Shown here in pieces: positions 20,191 through 30,115 of a stretch of 64,000 nucleotides of DNA; the stretch's first letter is position 1, and every line of letters begins with the position of its first letter. A program made the translations under genes and the position numbers. Source of the stretch: Takakia lepidozioides (taxonomy: Eukaryota; Streptophyta; Takakiopsida; Takakiales; Takakiaceae); the NCBI GenBank assembly GCA_030704615.1, contig CM060734.1, positions 11,904,001 to 11,968,000 on the forward strand, in the 5' to 3' direction. A model generated the notes under the pieces. That model was given only the letters and a program-made list of their open reading frames with translations. It did not search any database and was not told the DNA's origin.

Positions 20191-23120
20191 AAACACGTGG
20201 CCTAAGGGGCAATAACGAGCGTCATCACACAAGAAGACAAACACGACCGTCAAAGTACCTACCCGGTACATCAGCCGAAACTTATTATGAGCCCATTAAT
20301 ACATCAAGAGGACAGGTAACGGAACACTTTACGTGTCCGGCAAAGGGAAACCTTTGCCACATATGCAGTCCTAGTGGTCATTCCAAGATGGAATGTGAAC
20401 AGATTAGGGTAAAAATGAGAAGTTACCTAATGAGGCAACGACCAATCAGCAACGTGAATTTTGTGCAAGAGACTCCATTCAAGAAACAAGAACAAGAAAT
20501 TAAGAAGATTATGAGCGGAAGAATAGGTGTTATTCCGGATAACCAATGTCTCAACGGGAGGGGCAATCAAAGCTATAGTTTTGTAGCTATGGCGGATATC
20601 ACGGACTATACACTAGCTCTACTTCTTACGCAGTGGCGCAAGGAAGGACAGGTTGAAAGTACTTTCTTTCTCACTCGCTATTTGCAAACCCCGCAGGCTT
20701 ACACCCACTTGCCTGTTCCATTCTGTGCTAATCACACTTTCATGCTATACGCATTACAAGCTTTCCTGCAGTTATTCCAAACAAGGCCTTCTTGTTTGTC
20801 CGGGATGAAGCAAATTAGAGAGATGGAGGATCTACGAGTGAAGAGCACAACGATCTTATAGAGGCAAACAATCGCCACACCACAGACAGTGCAGCTGCTG
20901 AAGGAATTGCGGTTGGAGGGATTGTTGCACAAAGAATGGTTTTTGCATCATCGGGAATTGATGATCCAGTTCATCAAGAACTTTGAGCCAAAGACGGGAG
21001 TTACCCAGGTGAAGGGCGTAGATATACAAGTTACTCCGCAGTACTTGCAACAGCTTTTTGAATTATCATCTGGTAATGTGAGCGTAGATGAGCACAGGGC
21101 AAGATTGCAAATAGGGGATCTTTTCCAAGAAACGATTTTTTTCAGGAACCAGGGATTCACTTGCACCAAAGCCGAGTATCCAGGGTTGAGGGAAATTGGC
21201 CAGATGCTAAACATTCTGTTTGTCATGAAACAGAACCAACGGTATCTTAGCAGATCTTGTACGGAGAAGGTTCTGAAAGCTTTGAGAGGAGAGGATGTAG
21301 CTTGGGTGGAGATGATGCACAGTGGTCTGGTGGAGGAGATGAAACGATTACAAAATACTACTGTCAAGTCCCCAATTATTGTGTCTAGCCCAATTATTGC
21401 ACAGATCATCTTTGATTCTTGCTTGCTTCAAGAACGCAAAGTAATGGGGGTGTTTGAGGCAGCCACAACTGCAGTTGAGGAGCGAGGCTCTTCACAAGGT
21501 GAATGAGGTTTAGAGAGGCAGCACCAGTCCAGGAGACAGAAGAGGGACGCAACTGTAATGGCGGATCCACTGGCCACAAAGAACCCTCACGATGATGTTT
21601 CCATAGCTCCTGCACAGGATGGGGTGCAGCAACACAATAGGCTGTTATTACTGGAAGCACGGCCATTAGAGAGGGAGGAAGAAGTCACCTCATGAGTACC
21701 ACGGCCAGCACAGCAAGCTGACTAGGTTGCCCCAGTGGTAACTCAGACCGGACATGTTGTTACACCGGAGCCTCTTACTGTGGAGAGAGAGGGGTTAGAC
21801 ATCCCCACTACAGAGCAAGTAGTGGCAGAAATTGGGAAGGGCGACCTTCTCTATGAAAACTCTAGCATGGTCGGAGAACCCATAGTACCAAAGATGCAGA
21901 GCCTGCCCAAGGAAATCCCTGCTGTGCATGTTATGCCTAGAACTGTGACAGAGGTTAAAGAGGTAAAGGGCAAGAGTACTGCAGCACCTGTGGAGGATGA
22001 GGTTGCTCAGGAAGAAGATCTTGTGGGATCATGGCCTGACTGGTTTGTGAAACATCAAACTGTGGAGAATCAGGAAGAACAACAACAAGTTCTCCATGAA
22101 GACCCACAGCAGGCCATGCTTATGAGTTCTATAAGCAGGACTCTCAATCTATTGGGCACCTATGTCAAGACTCATGTTCCTTCCACTCAATTGGCAGCAT
22201 TGCGGGAGGAGCTCAAGCAAGAGCTTGAGGCAAGAATTGCCACTGAGTGTGCAAATAGGGTGGATGTGGAGGCCAACCTCAAGTTGCAGAAAGAGTTGTA
22301 GGACACTAAAATTGCCCTACAGCTTGCAAAGGAAAATTTAATTGAAGCAGGTCTTGAGCAGGAGAAGTTGCATGAAGTGCATAAGCAGCAGCTATACTAG
22401 ATACAGATTCAGCATGAGGGCAAGTTGCATGAAGTGAAGTTGCTTCATACAGAATTGGAAGCACTCCATCAGAAAATGATCATACAGTGTGCCACACTAA
22501 CGACTAATCTGGAGATGGCTGCACTGGAAGTTGTCAAAAACCCTTAGAGATGTATAACGGCCGAGACAGAGTCAATGGAGCAGGGAAAACTCATTGCTGA
22601 CATGAAGGCTACTATCTGTCACAATGAGGATACCATTCAACAGTTCCACCGGGTCGATGCCCAGAAGGACAGGTACATCTTTGAATTGCAGCAAACAATC
22701 ACAGTACCGGAGAATGAACTTTCTGTGAGTGAAAGGGCCTGGAAAGAAGCCAATAATCTGTCAGCTGCCTATGCAGCTCTGGTTGAGCCTCATGCGAAGT
22801 GCATGGAGAGTTTACAACAGCAGTTGGAAGCATACCGGCTCAAAGAGGAGCAGGATCTCCGTGGTGTTACACAGGACTTGGTGGATAATCATCTTTTGCA
22901 AGAGTGGTTAACACAAGGGCCAGTGGAAGGGAAAGCATCAAGAAAGCTCACCCAAGACGAGATGAATGATCTCAGGCTACGGGTACATAACATTGCCACA
23001 ACCACTATAGACAATGTCTATAGTCGGATAGCTGAGTTACAGGAGGACGTAGAAGGGCTGCAGACTCAAGTAGATGACTTGAGCTCCAACATTGACAAAA
23101 GGGCCTTTGTTCCTGAATGA
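20191..23120 (+). pseudogene. long zinc-knuckle and coiled-coil ORF of element J
   Basis: One reading frame of about 975 codons runs from 20191 to the TGA at 23118-23120. It is broken only by seven in-frame stops: TAG at 20859, 21723, 22299, 22398 and 22545; TGA at 21504 and 21693. A CCHC knuckle, CHICSPSGHSKMEC, lies at ~20352-20396. After it comes a globular-looking part with LMIQFIKNFEPKTGV and VTPQYLQQLFELSSGN (~20960-21070). From ~22180 to 23100 the sequence is strongly coiled-coil (ALREELKQELEARIATE, RIAELQEDVEGLQTQVDDL). No catalytic motif is seen. It lies between the RT remnant and the polypurine tract. It may be a gag-like structural protein or an extra retrotransposon ORF; I do not recognise the family. 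Confidence 0.6.
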
Positions 23121-23153
23121 ATCCATGAACAATCTGGAAGGCAATTAATTCCT

Positions 23154-24149
23154 TTAGCATGGTTCCTGCCTCAGACCAGTACCGCGCAAAATGGTGATCT
23201 TCAATGGGTCTGTCAGTTGGAAGAACTTTAGTCCGAGTTGCCACTGGCAACCAAATGCGCATGATCTGGTAATAGTGTCCAAAGACTCTGGAGGACTGAA
23301 TTCTTTCCAAGCCAAATCCATAACAATGGGAATTTGGTTGAAGGATAGAATCATAGCCCGATTGTATTCAAGTGTAGCAGGAGTAGTAGGTGGGTTAAAA
23401 GAAGCATCACCCCAAACCTCAGATAGTGATTGCTGCAGTGCCATGGTATCAACATTGTCGACGTGGTGTGGTTATTGTGATGTCGTTGCCACAGTCCCTC
23501 CTGATGTTGGCAAGTCCTGCACTTCTTGTGCTGAAGATTGGAAAATCAAAGTCCTTGCGTGCAAATAGGTAGCCATGAGCTGTTAAGCTTCCAGACATGG
23601 TGGGCATACACTGTATGCCAGTCAGGATTCCTTCAAAGCCATCGAAGGTCAAGAAACAGTACGGCCAACGGGGGGAAGATGATTCCGATACTACTGGTTC
23701 TGTGGAGGAAACTTTTGACATGGCTGAGGATTATGCGATACAAATGGCGGAAAAGAAATGACGGGGATTTCCTATGCCTGAAAAGTTACCTCCATATCAG
23801 CCTAAGGCAGGACAGTCAAATCCATCTAGTCGAATTGTAAAACTTGTGTCAGCCTCTTTCGGGCAAGATTAATATATGCCCGTAGCTCATCATCTGTATA
23901 GCTGAGTGGTGAGCCATTGACTTTGGAGAAGTGTAATCACTTCCTGGCTTCATGCCCCTTGGGAAAAATGTGGTCAAGACCCAAGTTCTCCTTGGCCAAG
24001 TTCTCCAGAGCAAAAGTAAACCAAGAACAACGTTGGGGATCCTTCTGAAGCATGATCCTTACATCATACAGATATGTATGTGGTGGAACTGAAGGTAACA
24101 TCCAATGCTCCCCACTGGAATAAGAGTCATCCCCACCAGCCAGCGACAT
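23154..24149 (-). other. antisense open stretches before the J 3' LTR
   Basis: Three minus-strand ORFs (23937-24149, 23449-23721, 23154-23444; 70-96 codons) lie in series between the coiled-coil ORF and the 3' LTR. Their composition is protein-like, for example WTMLPS-type and NQIPIVMDLAWKEFSPPES segments, but no family is recognised and stops separate them. They could be a decayed antisense gene of the element, an older insertion, or chance. Confidence 0.3.
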
Positions 24150-24258
24150 GGCTCGGGCTCACACACAGAGCCCTCCGAGGGACTCTCACCGGCAGAAGGG
24201 TGCTCGTTCACAAAGGTATGCTGATCCTAAACAGTAAACCGTGAGGACACGGTTTTTG

Positions 24259-24274
24259 AGAGGGGGAGGGATAA
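24259..24274 (+). other. polypurine tract of element J
   Basis: GAGAGGGGGAGGG followed by ATAA sits directly before the LTR start TGTTAGAGG. This is the expected position of the plus-strand primer. Confidence 0.8.
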
Positions 24275-25295
24275 TGTTAGAGGACTGTCTGGGACTTATA
24301 CAGTTTTACGGGTTCTGTGGCGTACCCTTAATTTTGCGCAGACCTACGGTGGTAGACTCAGACCAATACAAACCTTAGGGGTGACAGACATGGGCCTTAG
24401 GGGTGGTAGACAGGCTTACACAGTCAGTTACAGCCTTACACAGTTAGACACAGCTTGACATAGCCTGACATAGTCAGTCACAACCTTACACAGCCTATCA
24501 TAGCCTATCACAGCCAGTCACAGCCTATCACAGTCTATCACAGCCCGACACAGCCGACACAGCCCGACACAGCCAATCACATTTTGACACGGCCAGTCAC
24601 AGCCCGACATAGCTTGGCACAGCCCGTCACAGCGTTCACAGGGAATGGTTATCATTGGCAAGGAACGACTGTGTGGGAACGACTGTGTGGGAACGACATC
24701 TGCAGAGGGAACGTGCATTCTGTCTTGGATGAAAGTTAGTTAGTTAGGCGGTTAGAACAGCTTGCGGATAGAATAGGCAGAGTAGCGACATGGAGGGGGT
24801 CACTTCTGAGATCACTGCTGGAACATCACTTGAGGAGATCAGGCGGAGAGCACGATCTTGGAGCACAGGGATGGAGATTACACAGAGGAGGAGATACAAC
24901 GAGATGATGTTTGATTCATGCAAGCTGTAGAGATGCACTGTAGAGCAGATTAGAGACACCGTGGCTTTGGCCTGATACATGATAGATATTAATATGATTC
25001 ATATTTCATATTCACACCGTGTAGAGAGATATGAGTGAAGCTGTGGAATGAATCCTTGAGTAGTTGGAACATGGTAGATTACAGAAGCAATCTGATACTT
25101 AATCATAGACAATAAGGTAAATTGCTAACATGAATGCGAGATGGGATACAAATAGAAAGCACACCCATGATACACTAGTTGTAGGTCATGACTGATTGTT
25201 CTGAGCGGGCTGAGTACTTAGAGATTTCCAACTCTTCTATCTTGGAGTTTCCACCTCGGATAGCTAAGGGATGGGTGAGTAAAAGCCGCTCGACA
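24275..25295 (+). repeat. 3' LTR of Ty3 element J (1021 bp)
   Basis: It starts TGTTAGAGGACTG after the polypurine tract and ends GCTCGACA. It contains the CACAGCC minisatellite (24415-24640), a duplicated GAACGACTGTGTGG unit (~24664-24692) and the ATG-led open segment (from 25187) that in element C forms the start of the leader ORF. It is about 85 bp longer than the C LTR. Confidence 0.88.
24415..24640. repeat. CACAGCC minisatellite inside LTR J
   Basis: Imperfect units of about 10-11 bp, (A/T)CACAGCC followed by three or four variable bases, repeat roughly 20 times. Confidence 0.85.
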
Positions 25296-26765
25296 CACCG
25301 TCTCTCCAATCCCCTCAATATGTAATGACTACCTTATAAGCCAACCAGACACAGACATATGCTCACTACTACAGCAACTACACAATTTACCCCCACTACG
25401 CCACAAATACCTAGCACCTCCACACTATTTGCACAACTTACACGAATCTCTCAACCTGCTTGCAAGCTAAGCCTGGGGAAGTACATGGGCTATTAGGCGA
25501 ACATCTGGCACACCCAACCACCGCCACACAAGAGTTAAATACCATCTCCAAGACAACCAGCATATAGCCCAGTAGTAATGGGCACATACCACGTTGGATG
25601 TGGTTGTGGGTTCAAACCACGGTCTGGTGTGTCATGAAGGTGTCCACCTTTCAGCTGGAAGGCAGTAGCCCTTGTGGTGAAGTGACACCATAAGTTACGC
25701 TCCCTTCGGGAGGCGTCATACTTTACTTACTTTACTTTTTCTACCATCTCCAACAAATTTCCATTCCTTTTCGAGAATATTCTCAAGGCAACCCTACAAG
25801 CCAAGGCAGTCATCCCACGATATCTACCCCCACTAGTGCTAGCACCACCCACCTCACCTTGCACCAACAGTCCCGTCAGATTACCACCTCTAGAACCCCC
25901 TAGATCCTCTAACCTCCCGCATTTCCCCTCCCGCACATAATGCACACTCACTCCACATAATAACTTGGAATGTAGGCTCATTTACTACCAGCATTCAAAG
26001 TTTAATTCATCTCACAAACTCTACACCCCCACATATCTTCCTCCTACAAAAAACTCAACATACACAACCCCAATAGTTCTTATATCAACAAACTCCTCCC
26101 AGCGGCCAGCCTATTATATGCAATATGGCAACTCGCTCACAACTGCTCAATGCCTCAACAAGCGCTCCGTGCCATATCATCCCACCCGGGGTGGGGTGGC
26201 TCTTGGCATCCTCCGTACACATCACTCCCCTAGTACTACGATTAAAATACCTGTCGATCTCCCCCTACGGTCGCACCTCCAAATCATCGAACTACACCTC
26301 CCCGCGCTCCCCTCTATTACCCTCATACACTTATACATGCCATCACACACTGATGATCTACCTTTGATCCCGGATATCCTACTCACCATATCCAAAACAC
26401 TCAACCAACCCTCTACCCACTCCTAGCAATATATCCTAGCAGGTGACTTTAACAGAGACATTGCCCTACTGGGCCACACATACATTGGTAACATAAATCT
26501 CCATCTGCAGCTGATCGCGAGTGGGCAAAATTTACTCAAACACATCACCTCCGCTATAATACCCGCCAACCACCACTACTTTAGACAAGGGGGACTCAAC
26601 TACTCCTCTTTAAGCCTTCTCGATGGTTTTTACCTAAAAACACAAAATGAGATCCTAACATACCTCAACAGTCATGTACATATTAATAGTATATGCAACT
26701 CAGATCACTACCCTGTCTTTGTAACCATCCCACCATCTCTCATCCCCTTCAGACCCATACCAGGG
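25296..26765 (+). mobile_element. LINE-A copy 2 (5' region and endonuclease), plus strand
   Basis: Sequence from ~25960 encodes the APE endonuclease start (TWNVGSFTTS) and continues through TRGGVALGILRTHHSP, LAGDFNRDIALLGH and NSDHYPVFV, ending abruptly near 26765 after FRPIPG. The protein is clearly the same family as LINE-A copy 1 (for example LTLIHLYMPSHTDDLPLIP-like text in both). The 5' part, 25296-25960, is C-rich and has no clear domain; a SINE is inserted in it. A stop follows QPSTHS (~26425) and there are frameshifts near 26040 and 26500. Confidence 0.82.
25557..25741 (+). mobile_element. tRNA-derived SINE with target duplication
   Basis: An A-box-like TAGCCCAGTAGTAATGGG (~25565) and a B-box-like GGGTTCAAACC (25608-25618) are spaced as in a tRNA. 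A ~120-bp tail follows, ending in TTACTTTACTTTTT. The unit is flanked by TACCATCTCCA on both sides (25540-25550 and 25742-25752), a target duplication of 11 or more bp as expected for LINE-driven insertion. Confidence 0.75.
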
Positions 26766-27156
26766 TTGTTGCAGCCTACGGTGGACAAAATGAAACACAC
26801 CATGAGTCCCTAAAAGTACATAAAGGGGGATGTGGCGAATCCTCAACCATTGGATTCGCTTCAATTTACGATCTCAACCGTCCATTATTGACCATTAAAG
26901 ACTTTATTTTCAAATTGTGATAGTTTTAGATCACGATAGTTTTTTTCAGATTTGACCTTAATCCACCCTGGGGGTCTACCCTTGGTCTATGTATTTAATG
27001 AGGTAGTGTTGATATTTCAAAGAATTCTATATGTAAAGGACTTCACGAAAATAGTTATTTTGAAGGCTCAAGATAGTACATAAAGTTTATTTTACTTTAC
27101 ATTTTTGAGTGGATGTTTTCATTCTAGATTCTTTATCCCTCAAAACACATTTGGTC
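26766..27156. other. unassigned AT-rich stretch
   Basis: No ORF with family similarity and no repeat shared within the window was recognised between the truncated LINE-A copy and the poly-T tail of the next LINE. Confidence 0.4.
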
Positions 27157-27515
27157 AAGGTTTTTTTTTTTTTTTTTTTTTTTCCAAAAATTTAATTAAT
27201 AAAAATAAAATAAAATAAATTTAAAGAACAGATATTGCCCTGATTAAATTTATTCATGAATTATTTGGGGATAAAAATTAAAACCCCGATTAAGCCATAA
27301 GGCACACACACTGTAATCAGTGTAATAAGAGCCATGCATCCAACAAGTTGGATTATGATCTGGGACAGATCCCAAGAGAGAAAAACCACTTAAATGTAGC
27401 AAGCCTATTCCGATTGCCGGTCCTTAAACGAATGGACCCTTTGACCCTATACTGGTAGTCTCACGAATCAGAGGACTCAGATTTTGCCCATTGACCTTAC
27501 CCGAAGCAGAATGAT

Positions 27516-27803
27516 TTAAGAGTAATTAAGTCTAGAGGCTTTGGAAGTGGTCTTGAGGTGTTTCCAGTTGACATCGCGTTCAAACTCCGACGAACGAATG
27601 GAGGGGGACCCGCATGTCATCCCACGCTGGGGAAGGGAGCTCTGTCCAGACACATTTGTCTTGCAAAGGGGAGTGGCAGATGATTCCTGCACAGCCCCAA
27701 GAACTGCAGAAAGCTGCGTGGATATCGCTGGCGCTCCCGGAATTGCGTTCCATGTCTGTACACGTTTTAGCCCAAGCCTAACGGGCTTCAGTTTGAAGAT
27801 CAT
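27516..27803 (-). CDS. 3'-terminal ORF of the L1-like LINE
   Basis: This 95-codon ORF ends with SSEFERDVNWKHLKTTSK, matching the terminal segment of the small ORF at 5478-5816 in LINE-B. The 3' untranslated sequences (27200-27330 and 5160-5280) are also similar, including AAAACCCC and GGCACACACACTG-like blocks. Function unknown. Confidence 0.45.
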   Translation of the reverse strand: MIFKLKPVRLGLKRVQTWNAIPGAPAISTQLSAVLGAVQESSATPLCKTNVSGQSSLPQRGMTCGSPSIRSSEFERDVNWKHLKTTSKASRLNYS

Positions 27804-28483
27804 AAAAAATGGTGGAAAGAAGCGCAGAGATAGTGACGGTCATTCGAGAGAAGATATTCTTACACCGTAACTTCCACATGTGCCATAGCATGGATCCTCT
27901 GAGGGTTTCAAATACAAGACAACTCACAGCTCTGGTTTTTGTGTTCTTGTCGTAGTTTAGAAGTAGATGGGTTTCGGATAGGGCAGATGGGTTCTAGTGT
28001 AGATATAGAGATTTCACCAATGGCCATATCTTGGATGATGCTTGGCAGTGAAGCAAACAGTGTTCCAGGGTTTTCTGCATGGCGGAAGAGCAGCACGCAC
28101 AGAGGACTGATGCCTGGAATTGGAGCCATTCCCCTACTTTAAGAACCCTATTTGCAACTTGCCATAGAAAGGCAGAGATTTTTGTAGGACGAGTTTTGAT
28201 CCATATTGAGCCCCAGATAACTGATCACTTTTCATCACGAATTCCATGGGTTTCCCATTTTAGGTCCCATTTAGAGAGCATTGGTTCTGTTTTGGCTAGT
28301 ACCCTGTAACCTTTCTTGATTGTGTATGAAAAAAAAGGGTCCAGCGATCTGTTGAAGGTCCATGACCATTCTGCAGGGTCTATATCAAGCTCCGCCAAGG
28401 GTCTTCCAAAGATCCATACAAAAGTGTTAGAGGCCAGCCAATCATTAACTGGAACAGATAACGGAGGCAGTGGGTTGAAGGCT

Positions 28484-29340
28484 CTATCTTGCGAAGACCA
28501 ATGGCAGATTCTTCGGAGTGAGAGAGAAGGGTTTAATGAGATAAGGGGATTTTGAGGCTAGTGTGAGCACAAGAGTGACCGTGTTGATGTGGAATATGAA
28601 GATGGTAAGTTCCTGAGCAGTTGCGTACTGGACAAAAATGACTGATAATTGTCCCTGGAAAATGGCCAAGCCCCATAAATTGTCCGCAATCCCAGGGGGT
28701 CCTGAATCCAGGATAGTTAACCATTGGGGGTTTATGGATGAGATGAGAGTTTGATATCCCCTGTTCGCCCTCCCCTTGCCTACCAGATGTGAGACGCTTT
28801 CCTTGGGTTGGAGAGACCTGTTTTTCCAAATATTGTTAATTTGGTTGATTCCCAGTTTGTCCCAGCAAGACCATCGTCTGGCCTGGTTACGCTGTGAGGG
28901 ATTTGGGGTGTTTGTATTGAGAAAGATGTGTTGTCTGAGCACTTTGTAGAAGGATTTTGGATGGGCTTTAGCTAGGAATTTTCGGAGCTTGCCCCAAGCC
29001 TGCCAGATATTTCTCCATAGAGGTGATCCTCTTGCCTTGAGATTGAACCCATGTGCAATCCAGCCTAGGAAGGGTTGCCAGACTGGGACTTTGAGGGGCG
29101 AGGAAGCAATGATGTAGAAATTTCCAGCATCCTCCTTCTGGCCCCAAGAAACGTGGAATCCATTTTGCAAGAAGCGCATTGATTTTAGATTCCAAATCTA
29201 AAACCCCCAAGCCCCCCTTCTTTTTGGGAAGGCAAATTTGTTTCCAACTTACTTGTGGTCTTTTGTTGTATGTGGCTTTGCAAGCCCCCCAGATGTAGTT
29301 TCTAAGGAGGCCTCTAGCTTCTTGGACTTGTTTCGAGTCT
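28484..29340 (-). pseudogene. post-RT region of L1-like ORF2
   Basis: Two overlapping frames (29210-28968 and 29179-28484) together carry GVLDLESKINALLAKW, WIAHGFNLKARGSPLW, IWQAWGKLRKFL, WDKLGINQINNIW and LQPKESVSHLVGKG. The last blocks resemble the region of plant LINE ORF2 that precedes the zf-RVT domain. At least one frameshift is present near 29180. Confidence 0.75.
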
Positions 29341-29407
29341 CACTACAGGAAAAGGGGGGGGGGGGGGGGGGTAGTGACGCCGCGGAAACGGCGCAGCTTT
29401 GATCCGA

Positions 29408-29672
29408 TAGCTGGCGAGAGGGAGAGAGAGGGAGAGATCAGGAATCTCTGTCCCTCTCCCTCTCTCTTTTTAATTTTTTCTGCCCCCTCTCTCCCTCTCT
29501 GTTTTTTTTTTTTGTGAGCAGCACAAAAGAGAGGGAGAGAGAGGGAGAGATCAGGAAACCAAAAAAAAAAAGGTGTGGGGGGGGGGGGGGTGACTGAGCA
29601 GCTCCCCGCCCCCCCCCCCACATTTTTTATTTTTTTCTTTGTTGCCCTCTCTCTCCCTCTCTCTCCCTCTAG
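29408..29672. repeat. foldback hairpin module 1 (GA/CT-rich)
   Basis: Purine arms (GAGAGGGAGAGAGAGGGAG) and complementary pyrimidine arms (CTCTCTCCCTCTC) surround a core with a G-run, TGACTGAGCAGCT and a C-run. The layout can fold into a long hairpin. Modules with the same order of blocks lie at 31972-32311 and 34553-34712. Confidence 0.75.
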
Positions 29673-29744
29673 AAATTGGGTTTATGGAATTGTTGTCCCG
29701 ACTTCAATTTTTGAAAAAATTGAAAAAATTGGGTTGCAGGGAAT

Positions 29745-30115
29745 TTTGGATGTTTTTCATCCAAAATACATTTTTTTCCTAGTGAAACATTTCTTCACTA
29801 AATACCTGTGAGGTTTTTTGCTTCATCCGAACATCAAACCGGAATATACTGATTGCAAAACTCCCGTCAGTTTGTTCAATCCAACCTGGATGAAAAAAGG
29901 ACTTCATCTGACAAGATCTAAATACGGGGCAAGACAGGTATAAAAAAGTTTAAAAGAAAAAAAACCCCCGATGTTTTTCATCTAACCTAGATGAAAAGCG
30001 GACTGCATCCGTCGAGTTCAAGACAGGATGAACGCACGATGTTTTTCATCTTCCGCGAATGAGAAACGGACAACGTCCGTCGGACGTACAGGCTGGCAGA
30101 TGTTTTTCATCCTGA
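29745..30115. repeat. GATGTTTTTCATC subterminal-type repeats
   Basis: Four GATGTTTTTCATC units occur, and several have a nearby inverted partner. Similar GGATGAAA/TTTCATCC inverted pairs recur at 34257-34470 and 43150-43290. Such arrays near the ends are typical of CACTA elements, where they bind the accessory transposase. Confidence 0.6.

Larger units (their letters stand above)
19439..25295 (+). mobile_element. Ty3 element J (degraded, 3' LTR present)
   Basis: This plus-strand element is recognised by an RT start at 19476, a long zinc-knuckle/coiled-coil ORF (20191-23120), a polypurine tract (24259-24274) and a 3' LTR (24275-25295). The LTR is of the same family as the LTR of element C. 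Its 5' part is missing and the left edge is where element C begins. Protease, most of RT, RNase H and integrase are absent, so the body is a deletion product or a non-autonomous derivative. Confidence 0.7.
27157..29340 (-). mobile_element. L1-like LINE, 5' truncated, minus strand
   Basis: A 23-nt poly-T (27161-27183) is the poly-A tail of a minus-strand LINE. Reading from 29340 the protein has RNYIWGACKATYNKRP, VSWKQICLPKKKGGLGVLDL and NALLAKW. This is the hallmark post-RT region of plant L1-like ORF2. It continues with tryptophan-rich text into the zf-RVT-like region (28484-29179) with frame changes. The RT itself is missing. The left end abuts CACTACAGG at 29341. Confidence 0.85.

Noticed and set aside
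24415-24640. Regular repeat array that could suggest a CRISPR
   Set aside because: Units are ~10-11 bp and contiguous, with no spacers; it is a minisatellite in an LTR.
29438-29811. ORFs through the GA/CT-rich modules (also 31914-32368 and 34525-34935)
   Set aside because: They are low-complexity translations of purine/pyrimidine repeats and differ between modules only by run length.
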